From the NCBI GenBank assembly GCA_024236215.1, contig JACKKX010000003.1:186001-250000 (forward strand): a stretch of DNA of 64,000 bases, in the 5' to 3' direction. Of the stretch, positions 38,446 to 48,129 are shown piece by piece. This DNA is from Novosphingobium sp. Its GTDB lineage: Bacteria; Pseudomonadota; Alphaproteobacteria; Sphingomonadales; Sphingomonadaceae. How positions within the stretch are numbered: position 1 is the stretch's first letter; every line of letters begins with the position of its first letter. The notes under the pieces were generated by a model, which saw only the letters and a program-made list of their open reading frames with translations, was not told where the DNA came from and made no database searches. Position numbers and translations under genes: made by a program.

Positions 38446-38910
38446 GGCCGCAGCCAGCCATTCATCGAGCCGCGCCGACAGGCTTGAGGCCAGCGGGGAT
38501 GGCAGCGCGTCGCGCTCAAAGCAGCCGAGCACTGCAATCTCGCGTCCATCGGCGCGGGGCTGGCCCTCGATCCGCCCGGCAACCACATGAACCCGGTTGG
38601 TCGCGCCGAACAGCGGTTCGTCATGGACCGCGATCAGCCGGGCATGGGCCAGTCGCGCCCCGGTTTCCTCGGAGAATTCGCGCCGGGCGGCATCCAACGC
38701 GTCCTCGCCGCGCGCCATACCGCCGCCGGGCAGGGTCCATTTGTCGCTGCCGTAGGAATGGCGGATCAGAAGAAGGTTCCCCGCGCCGTCCAATGCCAGC
38801 ACTCGGCAACCAAACAGCAATGGTTTGGTGAGCCGCCACCAGCATTTGCGCAGTGCGTGTGCCAGACGCAACACGGCGCGATGCACTGAAGCCGGAATCA
38901 GGTGTGGCAA
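38434..38910 (-). CDS. NUDIX hydrolase
   Basis: 158 residues. The Nudix box GX5EX7REUXEEXGU is exact from Gly63 to about Ala85 (GGMARGEDALDAARREFSEE then TG). The preceding WTLPGG is typical. An N-terminal amphipathic stretch (VLRLAHALRKCWWRL) is unusual and could be membrane-associated. Cleaves a nucleoside diphosphate linked to X; substrate unknown. Overlaps the 3' end of dinB by 12 bp, convergent. Confidence 0.88.
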   Translation of the reverse strand: MPHLIPASVHRAVLRLAHALRKCWWRLTKPLLFGCRVLALDGAGNLLLIRHSYGSDKWTLPGGGMARGEDALDAARREFSEETGARLAHARLIAVHDEPLFGATNRVHVVAGRIEGQPRADGREIAVLGCFERDALPSPLASSLSARLDEWLAAALER

Positions 38911-38914
38911 CGGC

Positions 38915-39466
38915 TCATCCCCTCACCTTCCAGGACATCCAAAGAGCCAGAGCCAGGAATATCGATCCGACCAACCTCCGCAGTAGCACCAGCCGCAGCG
39001 CCAGCAGTTCGGCTCCGCCGACCCAGCCCAACGCCACCACCAAGGCGGCACCGCCCGCGCCGCCCCAGGCTGTACTAAGTGGCGTGGCGCTGGCTACCGC
39101 AATCGCGAAAAGCAGAAAGCGGCTGGCATCCGTCAGCTGTTGGGCAAACATCACGAGCGCGAATGCGCCAAGTGACTGGGTTGGTTCTGTGGGGAGTCTG
39201 GCTGGCCGGACTAGCACAAGCTCGATTGCGGCGACAGCCAGCGCTAGTGCGGCGAACATGGAACGGGCATCGCCTGTCAATTGGGGGGCCGTTTTTAGGG
39301 CTAACCAGGCTGCGACCATCGCGGTTGTGACTGCCGAGACCAGCGCAGCCACCAGAATCAACCCGCGACCCGGTTGACGGACAGCAATAGCCGCAACCAA
39401 CAACTGGTCGCGCGCGCCCATCCCGGCGATCAGCACCGCAATGAGTGCGACAAGAAATCCGGTCAT
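38915..39466 (-). CDS. Small multi-pass membrane protein, possibly GDT1/UPF0016-like
   Basis: 183 residues, about six hydrophobic helices. Two repeated halves each begin with a short polar motif after the first helix (GMGARDQLLVA and QQLTDASRFLLFA), in the positions where UPF0016/TMEM165 proteins carry ExGDKT/S. The acidic motif is only partly kept, so a cation-exchange role is uncertain. It starts 4 bp upstream of the NUDIX gene in the same direction and is probably co-transcribed with it. Confidence 0.55.
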   Translation of the reverse strand: MTGFLVALIAVLIAGMGARDQLLVAAIAVRQPGRGLILVAALVSAVTTAMVAAWLALKTAPQLTGDARSMFAALALAVAAIELVLVRPARLPTEPTQSLGAFALVMFAQQLTDASRFLLFAIAVASATPLSTAWGGAGGAALVVALGWVGGAELLALRLVLLRRLVGSIFLALALWMSWKVRG

Positions 39467-39535
39467 CGCACCATGCTGCACGCTGGCGATGCGCCGTCAA
39501 GCGGCTGTTGGGAAATCAAGTGAGGCGAGCTCAAT

Positions 39536-39551
39536 GAGACCCTAGGGTCTC
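39536..39551. repeat. 16-bp perfect palindrome
   Basis: GAGACCCTAGGGTCTC in the 270-bp gap between the membrane-protein gene and the IS21-type element. The rest of this gap holds no supportable gene. It may be an operator or a scar of earlier insertion events. Confidence 0.5.
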
Positions 39552-39853
39552 CTGGCTCATGTTGATCGAGGAGGCCATGGCATACATCGAGAAATAGGCC
39601 TTCGCATCGATAAGACTCGGCGATCAGTAATCTAACGATCTGAGCGGAGTCCGCAGCGCGTTGCAGCGCTGGTCTCCCACTCTAGAGCCACTCGAGCTAA
39701 GCCCGGTTGGGTATTCCCGCACTACAGGCTGTGGACAGGATGTTGATTTCCGCTGAGAGTTGACCCGGGAGAGGCATAAATTTCCGCTGAGAAGTGACCC
39801 ATGTTCTGACCTTGCCCCTGGCTGTTGCGTCGGGGGACATTGGAGTGATCGAC

Positions 39854-41374
39854 ATGGCGTTATTGAGCGTTATCCGGCGCTGGCATTTTCGTGAGGGGAT
39901 GCCGATCCGGGAGATTGAGCGGCGGACCGGACTGTCGCGCAACACGATCCGCAAGTACCTTCGGGCGGGCACGGTTGAGCCCCGGTTCAAGGTGCCCGAC
40001 CGGCCAAGCAAGCTGGACCCGTTCGCCGAGAAGCTGGCGGGTTGGCTGCGGATCGAGGCTGGCCGCTCGCGCAAGCAGCGCCGCACGGTGAAGCAGATGC
40101 ACGCCGATCTCGTCGCCCTGGGCTTCGATGGCTCCTATGGCCGTGTTGCGGCCTTCGCGCGCAGCTGGAAGGCCGACCGCCAGCGTGATGCCCAGACCAG
40201 CGGGCGCGGGACCTTCGTGCCGCTGGTGTTCCAGCCTGGCGAAGCGTTCCAGTTCGACAGGAGCGAGGACTGGGCGATCATTGCCGGCAAGCAGACCAAG
40301 CTGCAGGTGGCCCACACCAAGCTGTCGCACAGCCGGGCGTTCATCGTGCGGGCATACCTGCTCCAGACCCATGAGATGCTGTTCGATGCGCTGACGCAGG
40401 CCTTCCGGGTGCTGGGCGGAGTGCCGCAGCGCGGGATCTTCGATAACATGAAGACCGCGGTCGATCGGATCGGATCGGGCAAGGCGCGGCAGGTCAACGC
40501 CCGGTTCGCGGCGCTGGCCAGCCATTACCTGTTCGAGCCCGAGTTCTGTAACCCGGCATCGGGATGGGAGAAGGGACAGGTCGAGAAGAACGTCCAGGAT
40601 GCCCGTCGCCGGCTGTGGCAGCCGATACCCAACTTTGCGGATATCGATGCGCTCAATGCCTGGCTCGAGGAACGCTGTATTGCCCAGTGGGGCCAGATTA
40701 TGCACGGCGCACTGCCGGGCACCATAGCCGATGTGCATGTCGCGGAGGTCGCCAGCCTGATGCCGCTGGGGCGGCCCTTCGATGGCTTCGTCGAGCACAC
40801 CAAGCGGGTATCGCCGACCTGCCTCGCAAACTTCGAGCGCAACCGGTACTCGGTGCCGGCCTCCTTCGCCAACCGGCCTGTGTCCTTGCGGATCTACCCG
40901 GACCGGATCGTCATCGCCGCAGAGGGCCGGATCCTGTGCGAGCATGGCCGGATCATCGCCCGCTCGCATCATCTGCCGGGGCGGATCGTCTACGACTGGC
41001 GGCACTATCTGGCAGTGATCCAGCGCAAGCCCGGTGCCTTGCGCAACGGCGCACCGTTTACCGAGATGCCCGATGCGTTCCGCCAGTTGCAGGGGCACCT
41101 GCTCAAGCGCCCGGGTGGCGACCGGGAGATGGTGGAGATCCTGTCGCTGGTCCTGCACCATGACGAATAGGCGGTGCTCTGCGCCGTCGAGCTGGCGCTG
41201 GAGGCCGGTGTTCCGACCAAGACCCACGTGCTCAACATCCTGCACCGGCTGACCGACGGCAAGGCGCCGCCAGCATCACCTATCGATGCGCCGCAAGCCC
41301 TGCGCCTTGCTCAGGAGCCACTCGCCGACGTTGGCCGCTATGATAACCTGCGGGGGTTGCGCCATGCGTCATGA
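39854..41374 (+). pseudogene. istA: IS21-type transposase IstA with an in-frame amber stop
   Basis: The product has an N-terminal HTH (IREIERRTGLSRNTIRKYL), an rve DDE core (FQFDRSEDWAII, GGVPQRGIFDNMKTAVD and an E in WEKGQVEKNVQDARRR) and the C-terminal Mu-type domain. At 41168-41170 the frame reads ...HHDE-TAG-AVLCAVELALEAG and then stays open in the same frame for 68 codons to the family-typical ending ...GLRHAS at 41374. Homologues usually have HDEQAV here, so a single CAG-to-TAG change explains it. Full length would be 506 codons. Probably inactive unless read through. Confidence 0.85.
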
Positions 41375-42143
41375 TCCCGCCAGCGCTGCCGTGGAGGTCA
41401 TGCTGCGCGGCCTCAAGATGTACGGCATGGCCCAGGCGGTGAGTGATCTCATCGCCCAGGGTGCCCCGGCCTTCGATGCCGCTGTGCCCATCCTCTCCCA
41501 GCTGCTCAAGGCCGAGATGGCAGAGCGTGAGGTCCGGTCCATCGCCTACCAGATCAAGGCGGCCCGGTTCCCGGCCTACAAGGATCTGGCCGGGTTCGAC
41601 TTCGCATCCAGCGAAGTGAACGAGGCCCTGGTGCGCCAGCTGCACCGTGGCGAGTTCATCGATGGCGCTGACAATGTCGTGCTGATCGGTGGCCCCGGAA
41701 CCGGCAAGACCCACATGGCCACTGCCCTGGGCATCCAGGCCGTCGAACACCACCGCAGGAAGGCCCGGTTCTTCTCTACCGTCGACCTGGTCAACATGCT
41801 CGAACAGGAAAAGGCCATGAACAAGGCTGGCCAGCTTGCCGAGCGCCTGCTGCGCCTCGACCTCGTCATCCTCGATGAGCTGGGCTACCTGCCGTTCAGC
41901 CCGTCAGGGGGAGCCTTGCTGTTCCACCTGCTCTCCAAGCTCTACGAGCAGACCAGCGTGATCATCACCACCAACCTCAGCTTCAGCGAATGGGCGGGTG
42001 TGTTCGGCGATGCCAAGATGACCACGGCACTGCTCGACCGGCTCACCCACCACTGCCACATCCTGGAGACTGGAAACGACAGCTTCCGGTTCCGGGCCAG
42101 CTCCGCCGCACCCAAAACCAGAAAGGAAAAATCACCGGCTTGA
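41364..42143 (+). CDS. istB: IS21-type transposition helper ATPase IstB
   Basis: 259 residues. DnaA/DnaC-like AAA+ ATPase with Walker [16 protein letters not shown], Walker [13 protein letters not shown] and sensor [27 protein letters not shown]. It directs IstA to target DNA. ATG 41364 overlaps the native istA end, the usual IS21 arrangement. The gene looks intact. Confidence 0.93.
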   Translation: MRHDPASAAVEVMLRGLKMYGMAQAVSDLIAQGAPAFDAAVPILSQLLKAEMAEREVRSIAYQIKAARFPAYKDLAGFDFASSEVNEALVRQLHRGEFIDGADNVVLIGGPGTGKTHMATALGIQAVEHHRRKARFFSTVDLVNMLEQEKAMNKAGQLAERLLRLDLVILDELGYLPFSPSGGALLFHLLSKLYEQTSVIITTNLSFSEWAGVFGDAKMTTALLDRLTHHCHILETGNDSFRFRASSAAPKTRKEKSPA

Positions 42144-43198
42144 CCCATCCCGCACATCGCGGGAAACACACATCCAACCGGGTCACTTCTCGATGAAAAT
42201 CCCGGGTCAACTCTCAGCGGAAATCAACACATTGGGTGCCTTTTCGCAGCAAAAGGGCCGCTCCGGCGGCACAGCGCCAGCCCCTTGCCTGGCCGAGACT
42301 TCCCACGCATACCGGGCAAATTGGGGCTGTCTTGCGATTGCTTCCCGAGTTCGCGGAACGGAGTGTATCTGGGGAAACGGAGCAGTGCGTAGGCGCGGCA
42401 CATCTTATCATGAGTTCGAACGACACTTTGGCGATTCCCAAAGCTGCTTGGCCCATATTTTTGCGTCAAGGCTTGCAGGTAGTAGTTCATGTCCTAATTG
42501 TGGAAAGGTGACAGAATTCGTCAGAGTCACGACCGCAAATCGCTACATGTCAAAATGCTGCTATTCCGCTCATTTATATCCACTTAGGGGTACAATCTTC
42601 TCGGGATCTCAAGTTCCTCTAATTCTTTGGTTTCGCGCAATACTATATTTCACTAACACATCGAGTGGCATTAGCCCGAACTTCATATGTCAACAACTTG
42701 GAATCAGTCTCAAGGCCTCTGTCAGGATGTGCAATCTGATCCGAGAGCACCTGAGCGCAATCGACGAGGGCATTTGTCTTGGCAATAGCTCGCGCCCGGT
42801 TCATGTGGCCGAAACCACAATGAAAGCTATTGCACGACAAAGACAGAAGAACGGCGTCCGGTACAGAATCCTTATTGCGGGCGACGGAGCGGATTTTTTC
42901 CTAACGCCCATTGCAACTGGGAAATTTGCCAAATCTCGAGATCGACTGCTTGACCGGCTGCACCCATCGACAACGATCATTACTGAGACACCGCAACTCA
43001 AGCATAAGCTACTGAACTACAAATCTTTCTCAAAATTGAAGGGGCGACAAATTCGGTCGGCCACCGATTCCGATCTTCAACCGCTTCATGAACTGAGCGT
43101 TTGCAGTATCGCTTTGAAAAGGTTCATCTTACGAAGCCACTATTGGGTGGTCGCGTCCGTCAAGGTGGTGTAATTTCGGCTGTGGCCGTGGGCCATCG

Positions 43199-44413
43199 TC
43201 AGGCGGCTTTGGCGGTGATGTGTAGGGGCTGATTTTCCTCCTCGATCATGGGTTGGTTGAGTTCGGCCATGCCTTCGATCTGCATGTATCGGTGCTGGAG
43301 CTGCCACTCGTCGTTCTGCTCCATCAGCACAGCCCCGACGAGGCGGATGATGCTGTCTTCGTTCGGGAAGATTCCGACGACGTCGGCGCGGCGCTTGACC
43401 TCCTTGTTGAGCCGCTCGAGCGGATTGGTTGAGTGTAACTTCGTGCGGTGCTGGGTGGGAAAGCCGGTGTAGGCGAGCACGTCGGTTTCGGCCTCGTCCA
43501 TGCAGGCGCCGAGCTTGGGCCAACGGGTGCGCAACTGGTCGGCGACCTGTCGCCAGACCTGCGTTGCGCTTTTCTGATCGGGCTGCAGGAAGACCTGGCG
43601 GATCGCGGCGGCGACGACAGTGTTCTGGCCCTTGGGCACATAGGACAGGGCATTGCGCATGAAGTGCACCCGGCAGCGCTGCCAGGTGGCGCCCATGACG
43701 CGGGTGATCGCGCCCTTGAGGCCCTCGTGAGCATCGGAGATGACCAGCTTCACGCCGGTAAGACCGCGCCGAACAAGGTCCTTCAGGAAGTCGGACCAGA
43801 AGACCTCCGCTTCCGAGGGGCCGATATGCAGGCCGACGATCTCGCGCCGGCCCTCGGTGTTGACGGCCATGGCGATTATTGCGGCAACGCTGATGATCCG
43901 CCCGCCTTCGCGTACCTTGAGATAGGTGGCATCGAGCCAGAGATACGGCCATTCGCCGGTGAGCGGGCGTTTCAGAAAGGCATGGACGCGCTCGTCAATG
44001 TCCTTGCAAAGCTTGGAGACGGTGGACTTGGAGATGCCGGTCATGCCCATGGCCTGGACGAGTTCATCGACCCGCCGGGTGCTGACCCCGCCGATCCACG
44101 CTTCCTGGATCACCGCAACCAGCGCTTTCTCGACCATCTTGCGGGGCTCAAGGAAGCCCGGAAAGTAGGACCCAGCACGCAGCTTGGGGATTTTCAGGTT
44201 CAGCGTGCCTACCCGGGTATCCAGCGAACGGTCGCGATAGCCGTTGCGCCAGGTCGCGCGCTCGCTGCTGCGTTCGTGGCGACCCGCGCCGATCAGGCCA
44301 TCAACGTCGGCCTCCATGATCAGCTGCAGCACGTTCTCGGCGATGGTGCGCAAAAAATCCGGTTGGCCGCCCTTCGCAGCAAGCTCTTCGATCAGTAATC
44401 TGTCCTCGGTCAT
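43199..44413 (-). CDS. IS256-family (mutator type) transposase
   Basis: 404 residues from ATG 44413, preceded by GAGGAGTTCCCG. The Transposase_mut domain shows WRNGYRDRSLDTRVGTLNLKIPK, the first catalytic Asp in YLWLDATYLKVREGG, the second in VKLVISDAHEGLKGAI, the C/H motif WQRCRVHFMRNAL and the Glu in HSTNPLERLNKEVKRR. Full length and apparently active. Confidence 0.95.
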   Translation of the reverse strand: MTEDRLLIEELAAKGGQPDFLRTIAENVLQLIMEADVDGLIGAGRHERSSERATWRNGYRDRSLDTRVGTLNLKIPKLRAGSYFPGFLEPRKMVEKALVAVIQEAWIGGVSTRRVDELVQAMGMTGISKSTVSKLCKDIDERVHAFLKRPLTGEWPYLWLDATYLKVREGGRIISVAAIIAMAVNTEGRREIVGLHIGPSEAEVFWSDFLKDLVRRGLTGVKLVISDAHEGLKGAITRVMGATWQRCRVHFMRNALSYVPKGQNTVVAAAIRQVFLQPDQKSATQVWRQVADQLRTRWPKLGACMDEAETDVLAYTGFPTQHRTKLHSTNPLERLNKEVKRRADVVGIFPNEDSIIRLVGAVLMEQNDEWQLQHRYMQIEGMAELNQPMIEEENQPLHITAKAA

Positions 44414-44491
44414 CGGGAACTCCTCTTCGTCACGGTTGAAGTGTGCAAACTCCACCATAACGATGAACCCGGTGGCCACCAGCGACGCCGC

Positions 44492-44523
44492 ATTCCGGGG
44501 TGGGGCATGCCCCACCCCGGAAT
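44492..44523. repeat. 32-bp perfect palindrome inside the IS256-type element
   Basis: Arms beginning ATTCCGGGGTGG meet at CATG with the core GGGGCATGCCCC. It lies between the outer end and the transposase start, 47 bp from the IS end. Same length and same core as the palindrome in the unrelated IS407-type element. Confidence 0.9.
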
Positions 44524-45622
44524 ACACCATCGCCTACACCGGAAATTACACCACGAGCGCGGACGCTAACCTATTGGGTTAGCGAGCAGCACCTGCCGGC
44601 CTACATGGGGCATTTCGCGTTTCTATATCGCCGACGGCATCTGAGTTCCGAGGCATTCTGGGATGCAGTGTCTAGCTTCCCGCCGTTTCCGCGTTCAGAT
44701 TTGTGAGGCGATCGTGGCGAAAAGCACGGATTTGAACACCTTTAACGAACGGTTTCCGACAAACCTAAGCATAGTTGAGCACATAGCTCGAGTGAGGTTT
44801 GGTGCGCACGTTCCGTGCCCCAGGTGTCGTAGCAAGGCGCACATGTTCCTGCGAACGGCAAGACGAGTCATGAGCTGCTCGCGGTGCAGCCTTGAAGTTG
44901 GCATCCTGTCGGGGACTCTGTTCGATCATACCAGAATCCCACTCCGAACATGGTTCTATTTGATGCTGACAATGAGCAATTCAACTCGAGCGTTGCCCGT
45001 CAGTTTCGTTGCGCGCCATTTTGGGCTGTCGAGAATGGCAGCTTTTGGAATGCTCAGCCGAGTCCGGTTGCACTTGGAAGCCCTGCTAAGTGGGCGGATT
45101 CTCGGTGGCGGTGGTCAGAATATCCAGATGGACGAGACATGGGTTGGACAAGTCAAGAATCCTGACAACGCCACTGGATCAGGCGCCATTGTCTTTGGCA
45201 TCTACAGCAAGTCGGGGGTCCTCACCAAGGTGATCCCAAACCGCAGTCAAAGCACGCTCATGCGCGAGGTCCTGGCACACACCCACCTCGACTCAGTGTT
45301 TGTGACTGATCAACTCCGATCTTACAATTTCCTGGGTCGCCTGGGTTTGAAGCACGTAAGGCTCAATCATGCAAAGGCTGAATGGGTTAACCAGGATGGA
45401 TATTCATCGATCGGAATTGAGGGCTATTGGGCAAATCTCAAATACTTCCTGCAAAGCGCAAACCTCGCGCCGACGATCAGCTACTTCAGCGGATATCTGG
45501 CCGAGCACGCCTTTCGGTACAATTGCCGCAAGGTTGGACTCTGTCCGTTCCAGGAGATGGTCTGAGCCCCTAGATTTCCTCCAGTGATAAGTAGAGTCCG
45601 GCCCTGACAAGGAGACGGACGA

Positions 45623-45889
45623 ATGAAGCGGAGCAGGTTCAGCGAGGAGCAGATCATCGCTGTTTTGAAGGAGCAGGAAGCGGGGATGGCGACGGCGGAT
45701 GTTTGCCGCCGTCACGGGATCAGCTCGGCGACCTTCTACAAGTGGAAGTCGAAGTACGGCGGGCTGGAGGTGTCGGACGCCCGGCGGCTGCGCCAGCTGG
45801 AGCAGGAGAACGAGCGGCTGAAGAAGCTGCTGGCGGACTCGATGCTCGACAACGCCATGCTCAAGGAGATCAGCGCAAAAAAATTCTAG
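45623..45889 (+). CDS. IS407-type transposase OrfA (copy 2)
   Basis: Same 88-residue protein as in copy 1: HTH domain, leucine-zipper coiled coil and the A7 frameshift run (45877-45883) before the TAG. Confidence 0.93.
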   Translation: MKRSRFSEEQIIAVLKEQEAGMATADVCRRHGISSATFYKWKSKYGGLEVSDARRLRQLEQENERLKKLLADSMLDNAMLKEISAKKF

Positions 45890-46794
45890 CGCCCGGTGCC
45901 AGGCGGCAGGCGGTGGCTCATCTCCAGGAGGTCTTCGAGGTGAGCCAACGCCGGGCCTGTGCGGTGCTGGGCGCTGACCGGACCATGGTGCGCTATGTCA
46001 GTCGTCGGCCCGACGATGGGAAGGCGCGCGAGCGCATCCGTGAACTGGCCAGCCAGCGCCGCCGGTTCGGCTATCGGCGGCTGCACTGGCTGCTGTGCCG
46101 GGAGGGATGGACAATGAACCACAAGAAGTTCCGACGGCTCTATCGCGAGGAACGGCTGCAGGTGCGCCGCCGCGGCGGTCGCAAGCGGGCCTTGGGCACA
46201 AGGGCGCCGATGGCGATACCGCAAGGCCCCAACCAACGCTGGAGCCTCGACTTCGTGTCCGATGCCTTTGCTTGCGGACGCAGGTTCCGGATCTTCGTCG
46301 TGGTCGATGACTACAGCCGGGAGTGTGTGCGCCTGATCGCCGATACGTCGATCTCCGGCGCGCGGGTCGGGCGCGAACTCGATGCAGCGGTCTTCGAGCG
46401 GATGGCGCGGCCCCACACCATCGTCAGCGACAACGGCACCGAGCTGACAAGCATGGCGATCCTGCGCTGGAGCAAGGAGCACAATGTCGAGTGGCACTAT
46501 ATAGCGCCGGGCAAGCCCTATCAGAACGGGTTCATCGAGAGCTTCAATGCGCGGCTGCGGGACGAGTTCCTGAACGAGACGATCTTCACCAGCCTCGCAC
46601 ATGCCCGCCAGGAGCTGGAGGCATGGCGGCACGACTACAACCACTTCCGGCCCCACTCGAGCCTCGGGAACAGGACCCCGGCCGAGATAGGGGCAGGATC
46701 AACCGGCAAACCGTATTGGGGGCATGCCCCCAATACGGTTGTTGCCATCACGCCCAGCGAAGGGCATCAAAACGGCCCAAGGCTCTACTCGTAG
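45883..46794 (+). CDS. IS407-type transposase OrfB, made by -1 frameshift (copy 2)
   Basis: Same DDE transposase half as in copy 1, with the full D-D-E triad. The 32-bp palindrome at its 3' end is at 46709-46740. Confidence 0.9.
   Translation: MLAPGARRQAVAHLQEVFEVSQRRACAVLGADRTMVRYVSRRPDDGKARERIRELASQRRRFGYRRLHWLLCREGWTMNHKKFRRLYREERLQVRRRGGRKRALGTRAPMAIPQGPNQRWSLDFVSDAFACGRRFRIFVVVDDYSRECVRLIADTSISGARVGRELDAAVFERMARPHTIVSDNGTELTSMAILRWSKEHNVEWHYIAPGKPYQNGFIESFNARLRDEFLNETIFTSLAHARQELEAWRHDYNHFRPHSSLGNRTPAEIGAGSTGKPYWGHAPNTVVAITPSEGHQNGPRLYS
46709..46740. repeat. 32-bp palindrome, copy 2
   Basis: Identical to the palindrome at 1484-1515, in the same place within the element. Confidence 0.9.
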
Positions 46795-47072
46795 TTGGTA
46801 GAAACTGCGGGCTCAGACCAGAGATGATCTCTAGATTCCCGACCATCGATAAGAAGAGAATTCCCAAGTCCGTAAATTTCACAACTTCGAGTGACCGGTC
46901 CGAACGAATTAGCCGTCTAGAAGCGATGACCCAGCGCGAGCAACTTGGTTGATCCAGACATTGAGATTGAAACTTGCCTCGAACCGCTCTTAGGATAGCG
47001 TTCGATGGCGAGGATTCCTGTCTGCTGGCGCATAATACCTGGCAAACCAGTTACATTCTCTCGCTACTGGCC

Positions 47073-47942
47073 TCAGCGGGTCGGGACCGGAGCCTCGCCT
47101 GAATAGTCATAGAATCCTCGTCCGGTCTTCCGGCCAAGCCAACCCGCCTCGACATATTTTACCAGCAGCGGAGCTGGTCGATACTTCGAATCTCCTGTCG
47201 TGTTGTAGAGCACGCGAACAATATCGAGACAGGTATCAAGCCCGACGAAATCGGCCAGCTCGAGCGGACCCATCGGGTGGTTCAGGCCAAGCCGGCAGCC
47301 CTTGTCGATATCGGCGATGTTGGCGGTGCCCTGACCCAGCACGAAAACCGCCTCGTTGATCATCGGCAGGAGAATGCGGTTGACCACGAAACCCGGCTCG
47401 TCCTCGGCCTGGACCACCTGCTTGTTCAGGCTCTCGGCAAAGGCGCGGGTGCGCGCGACGGTTTCGGCGCTGGTGGCAAGGCCGGGAATAACCTCGATCA
47501 GCCCCATCACCGGGACCGGGTTGAAGAAATGCAGCCCGATGAAGCGCGCCGGATCGGGCGAGGAGGTGGCCATGCGGGTGATCGGGATCGAGCTGGTGTT
47601 CGACGCCATGATCGCGTCTGCGCGCAGCACCTTGCCCGCTGCCTCGAAGATCTTGCGTTTGATTTCCTCGCGCTCGGTCGCCGCCTCGATGATCAGATCA
47701 GCCTCGGCCATCGGGGCATAGTCGGCAACTGCAGTGATCCGCGAAAGCGCGGCCTGGGCATCGTCCGGAGTGATCTTGCCGCGCCCCACCAGTTTGCCCA
47801 ATGCGGCGTCGATCTTGGCCTTGCCGGCCTCGGCGTGGGCCAGATCGAGATCGGAAAGCTGAACCTTGATCCCGAACTGCGCGATGGTCTGGGCGATCCC
47901 CGTGCCCATCTGTCCCGCTCCGATCACACCGACAATCCGCAT
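47073..47942 (-). CDS. 3-hydroxybutyryl-CoA (3-hydroxyacyl-CoA) dehydrogenase
   Basis: 289 residues. The NAD-binding motif [14 protein letters not shown] is at 5-18; [19 protein letters not shown], the catalytic His in [19 protein letters not shown] and [18 protein letters not shown] follow. ATG 47942 with GAGGTGAGGCG just upstream is preferred to an upstream in-frame codon. It oxidises 3-hydroxyacyl-CoA in fatty-acid or butyrate-type metabolism. The electron-transfer flavoprotein genes often found beside it are not here; the gene is an isolated host gene between IS elements. Confidence 0.93.
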   Translation of the reverse strand: MRIVGVIGAGQMGTGIAQTIAQFGIKVQLSDLDLAHAEAGKAKIDAALGKLVGRGKITPDDAQAALSRITAVADYAPMAEADLIIEAATEREEIKRKIFEAAGKVLRADAIMASNTSSIPITRMATSSPDPARFIGLHFFNPVPVMGLIEVIPGLATSAETVARTRAFAESLNKQVVQAEDEPGFVVNRILLPMINEAVFVLGQGTANIADIDKGCRLGLNHPMGPLELADFVGLDTCLDIVRVLYNTTGDSKYRPAPLLVKYVEAGWLGRKTGRGFYDYSGEAPVPTR

Positions 47943-48129
47943 CGCCTCACCTCTTCGCACTTGCAGCAAGGGCGGCTGGTTAGCGGCGATTTTCCGCCAA
48001 GGCTAGCAATTCCGCAAGGCGAGGAGCGAATTTCAAGCCATGCCAAATACCTAACTTGAGTTGATGGCCTGGGCGCGGGGTTGCTGGCCACCGTGAGCCG
48101 AACCCGACCCTTGAATGAGCCGGAAGGGC

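Larger units (their letters stand above)
39741..42229 (+). mobile_element. IS21-family insertion sequence
   Basis: 2489 bp. The ends begin TGTTGATTTCCGCTGAGAG and finish as its inverse (..CTCTCAGCGGAAATCAACA), with a second, related internal repeat at each end (TTTCCGCTGAGAAGTGACCC near 39781; GGGTCACTTCTCGATGAAAA near 42179), the multiple terminal repeats expected of IS21. It contains istA (interrupted by an amber codon) and istB. The flanks show no matching 4-8 bp duplication. Confidence 0.9.
43149..44570 (-). mobile_element. IS256-family insertion sequence
   Basis: 1422 bp, bounded by related ends (GGTCGCGTCCG.. and, inverted, GTTAGCGTCCG.., then a shared GTGGTGTAATTTC block) and by a perfect 9-bp target duplication CTATTGGGT (43140-43148 and 44571-44579). 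It carries one transposase gene on the minus strand and a 32-bp palindrome upstream of it. Confidence 0.93.
42385..44706 (+). pseudogene. IS1595-type transposase homologue A, catalytic residues lost, split by IS256 insertion
   Basis: Coding parts are 42385-43148 and 44580-44706. Removing the IS256-type element and one copy of its 9-bp duplication rejoins ...RSHYWV with SEQHLPAYMGHFAFLYRRRH in frame, giving about 296 residues from GTG 42385. It has the zinc-ribbon domain (CPNCG...KCC), and the IS1595 C-terminal pattern VSEQHLPAYMGHFAF. Where active members have D-E-T it has HVAETTMKA; the second Asp position reads ITETPQ; the third block is SIALKRFI. It therefore looks catalytically dead already before the insertion. 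Lower GC than the host. Confidence 0.72.
45558..46820 (+). mobile_element. IS3-family (IS407-type) insertion sequence, copy 2
   Basis: 1263 bp, seemingly identical to copy 1 and in the same orientation. It is flanked by a perfect 4-bp target duplication GAGA (45554-45557 and 46821-46824), the size expected for the IS407 group, so this is a clean, probably recent insertion. Confidence 0.95.
44714..46952 (+). pseudogene. IS1595-type transposase homologue B, split by IS407 copy 2
   Basis: Coding parts are 44714-45557 and 46825-46952. Removing the IS and one GAGA duplication joins ...LCPFQEM to ISRFPTIDKKRIPKS in frame, a protein of about 323 residues from GTG 44714 (7 bp after gene A). It has the zinc ribbon (CPRC...CSRC), first Asp in IQMDETWVG, second in FVTDQLRSYNF and Glu in GIEGYWANLKYFL, so the catalytic triad seems intact. 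The inserted IS supplies a new stop right after QEMV, removing only about 42 C-terminal residues, so a nearly full protein may still be made. Confidence 0.75.

Noticed and set aside
42236-42511. 91-codon frame next to the IS21 end as a separate gene
   Set aside because: It overlaps the zinc-ribbon start of IS1595-type gene A in another frame and shows no domain.
44500-44706. 68-codon frame after the IS256 element as a small independent gene
   Set aside because: Its last part is the severed C-terminus of gene A, shown by the 9-bp target duplication; the first part is IS sequence.
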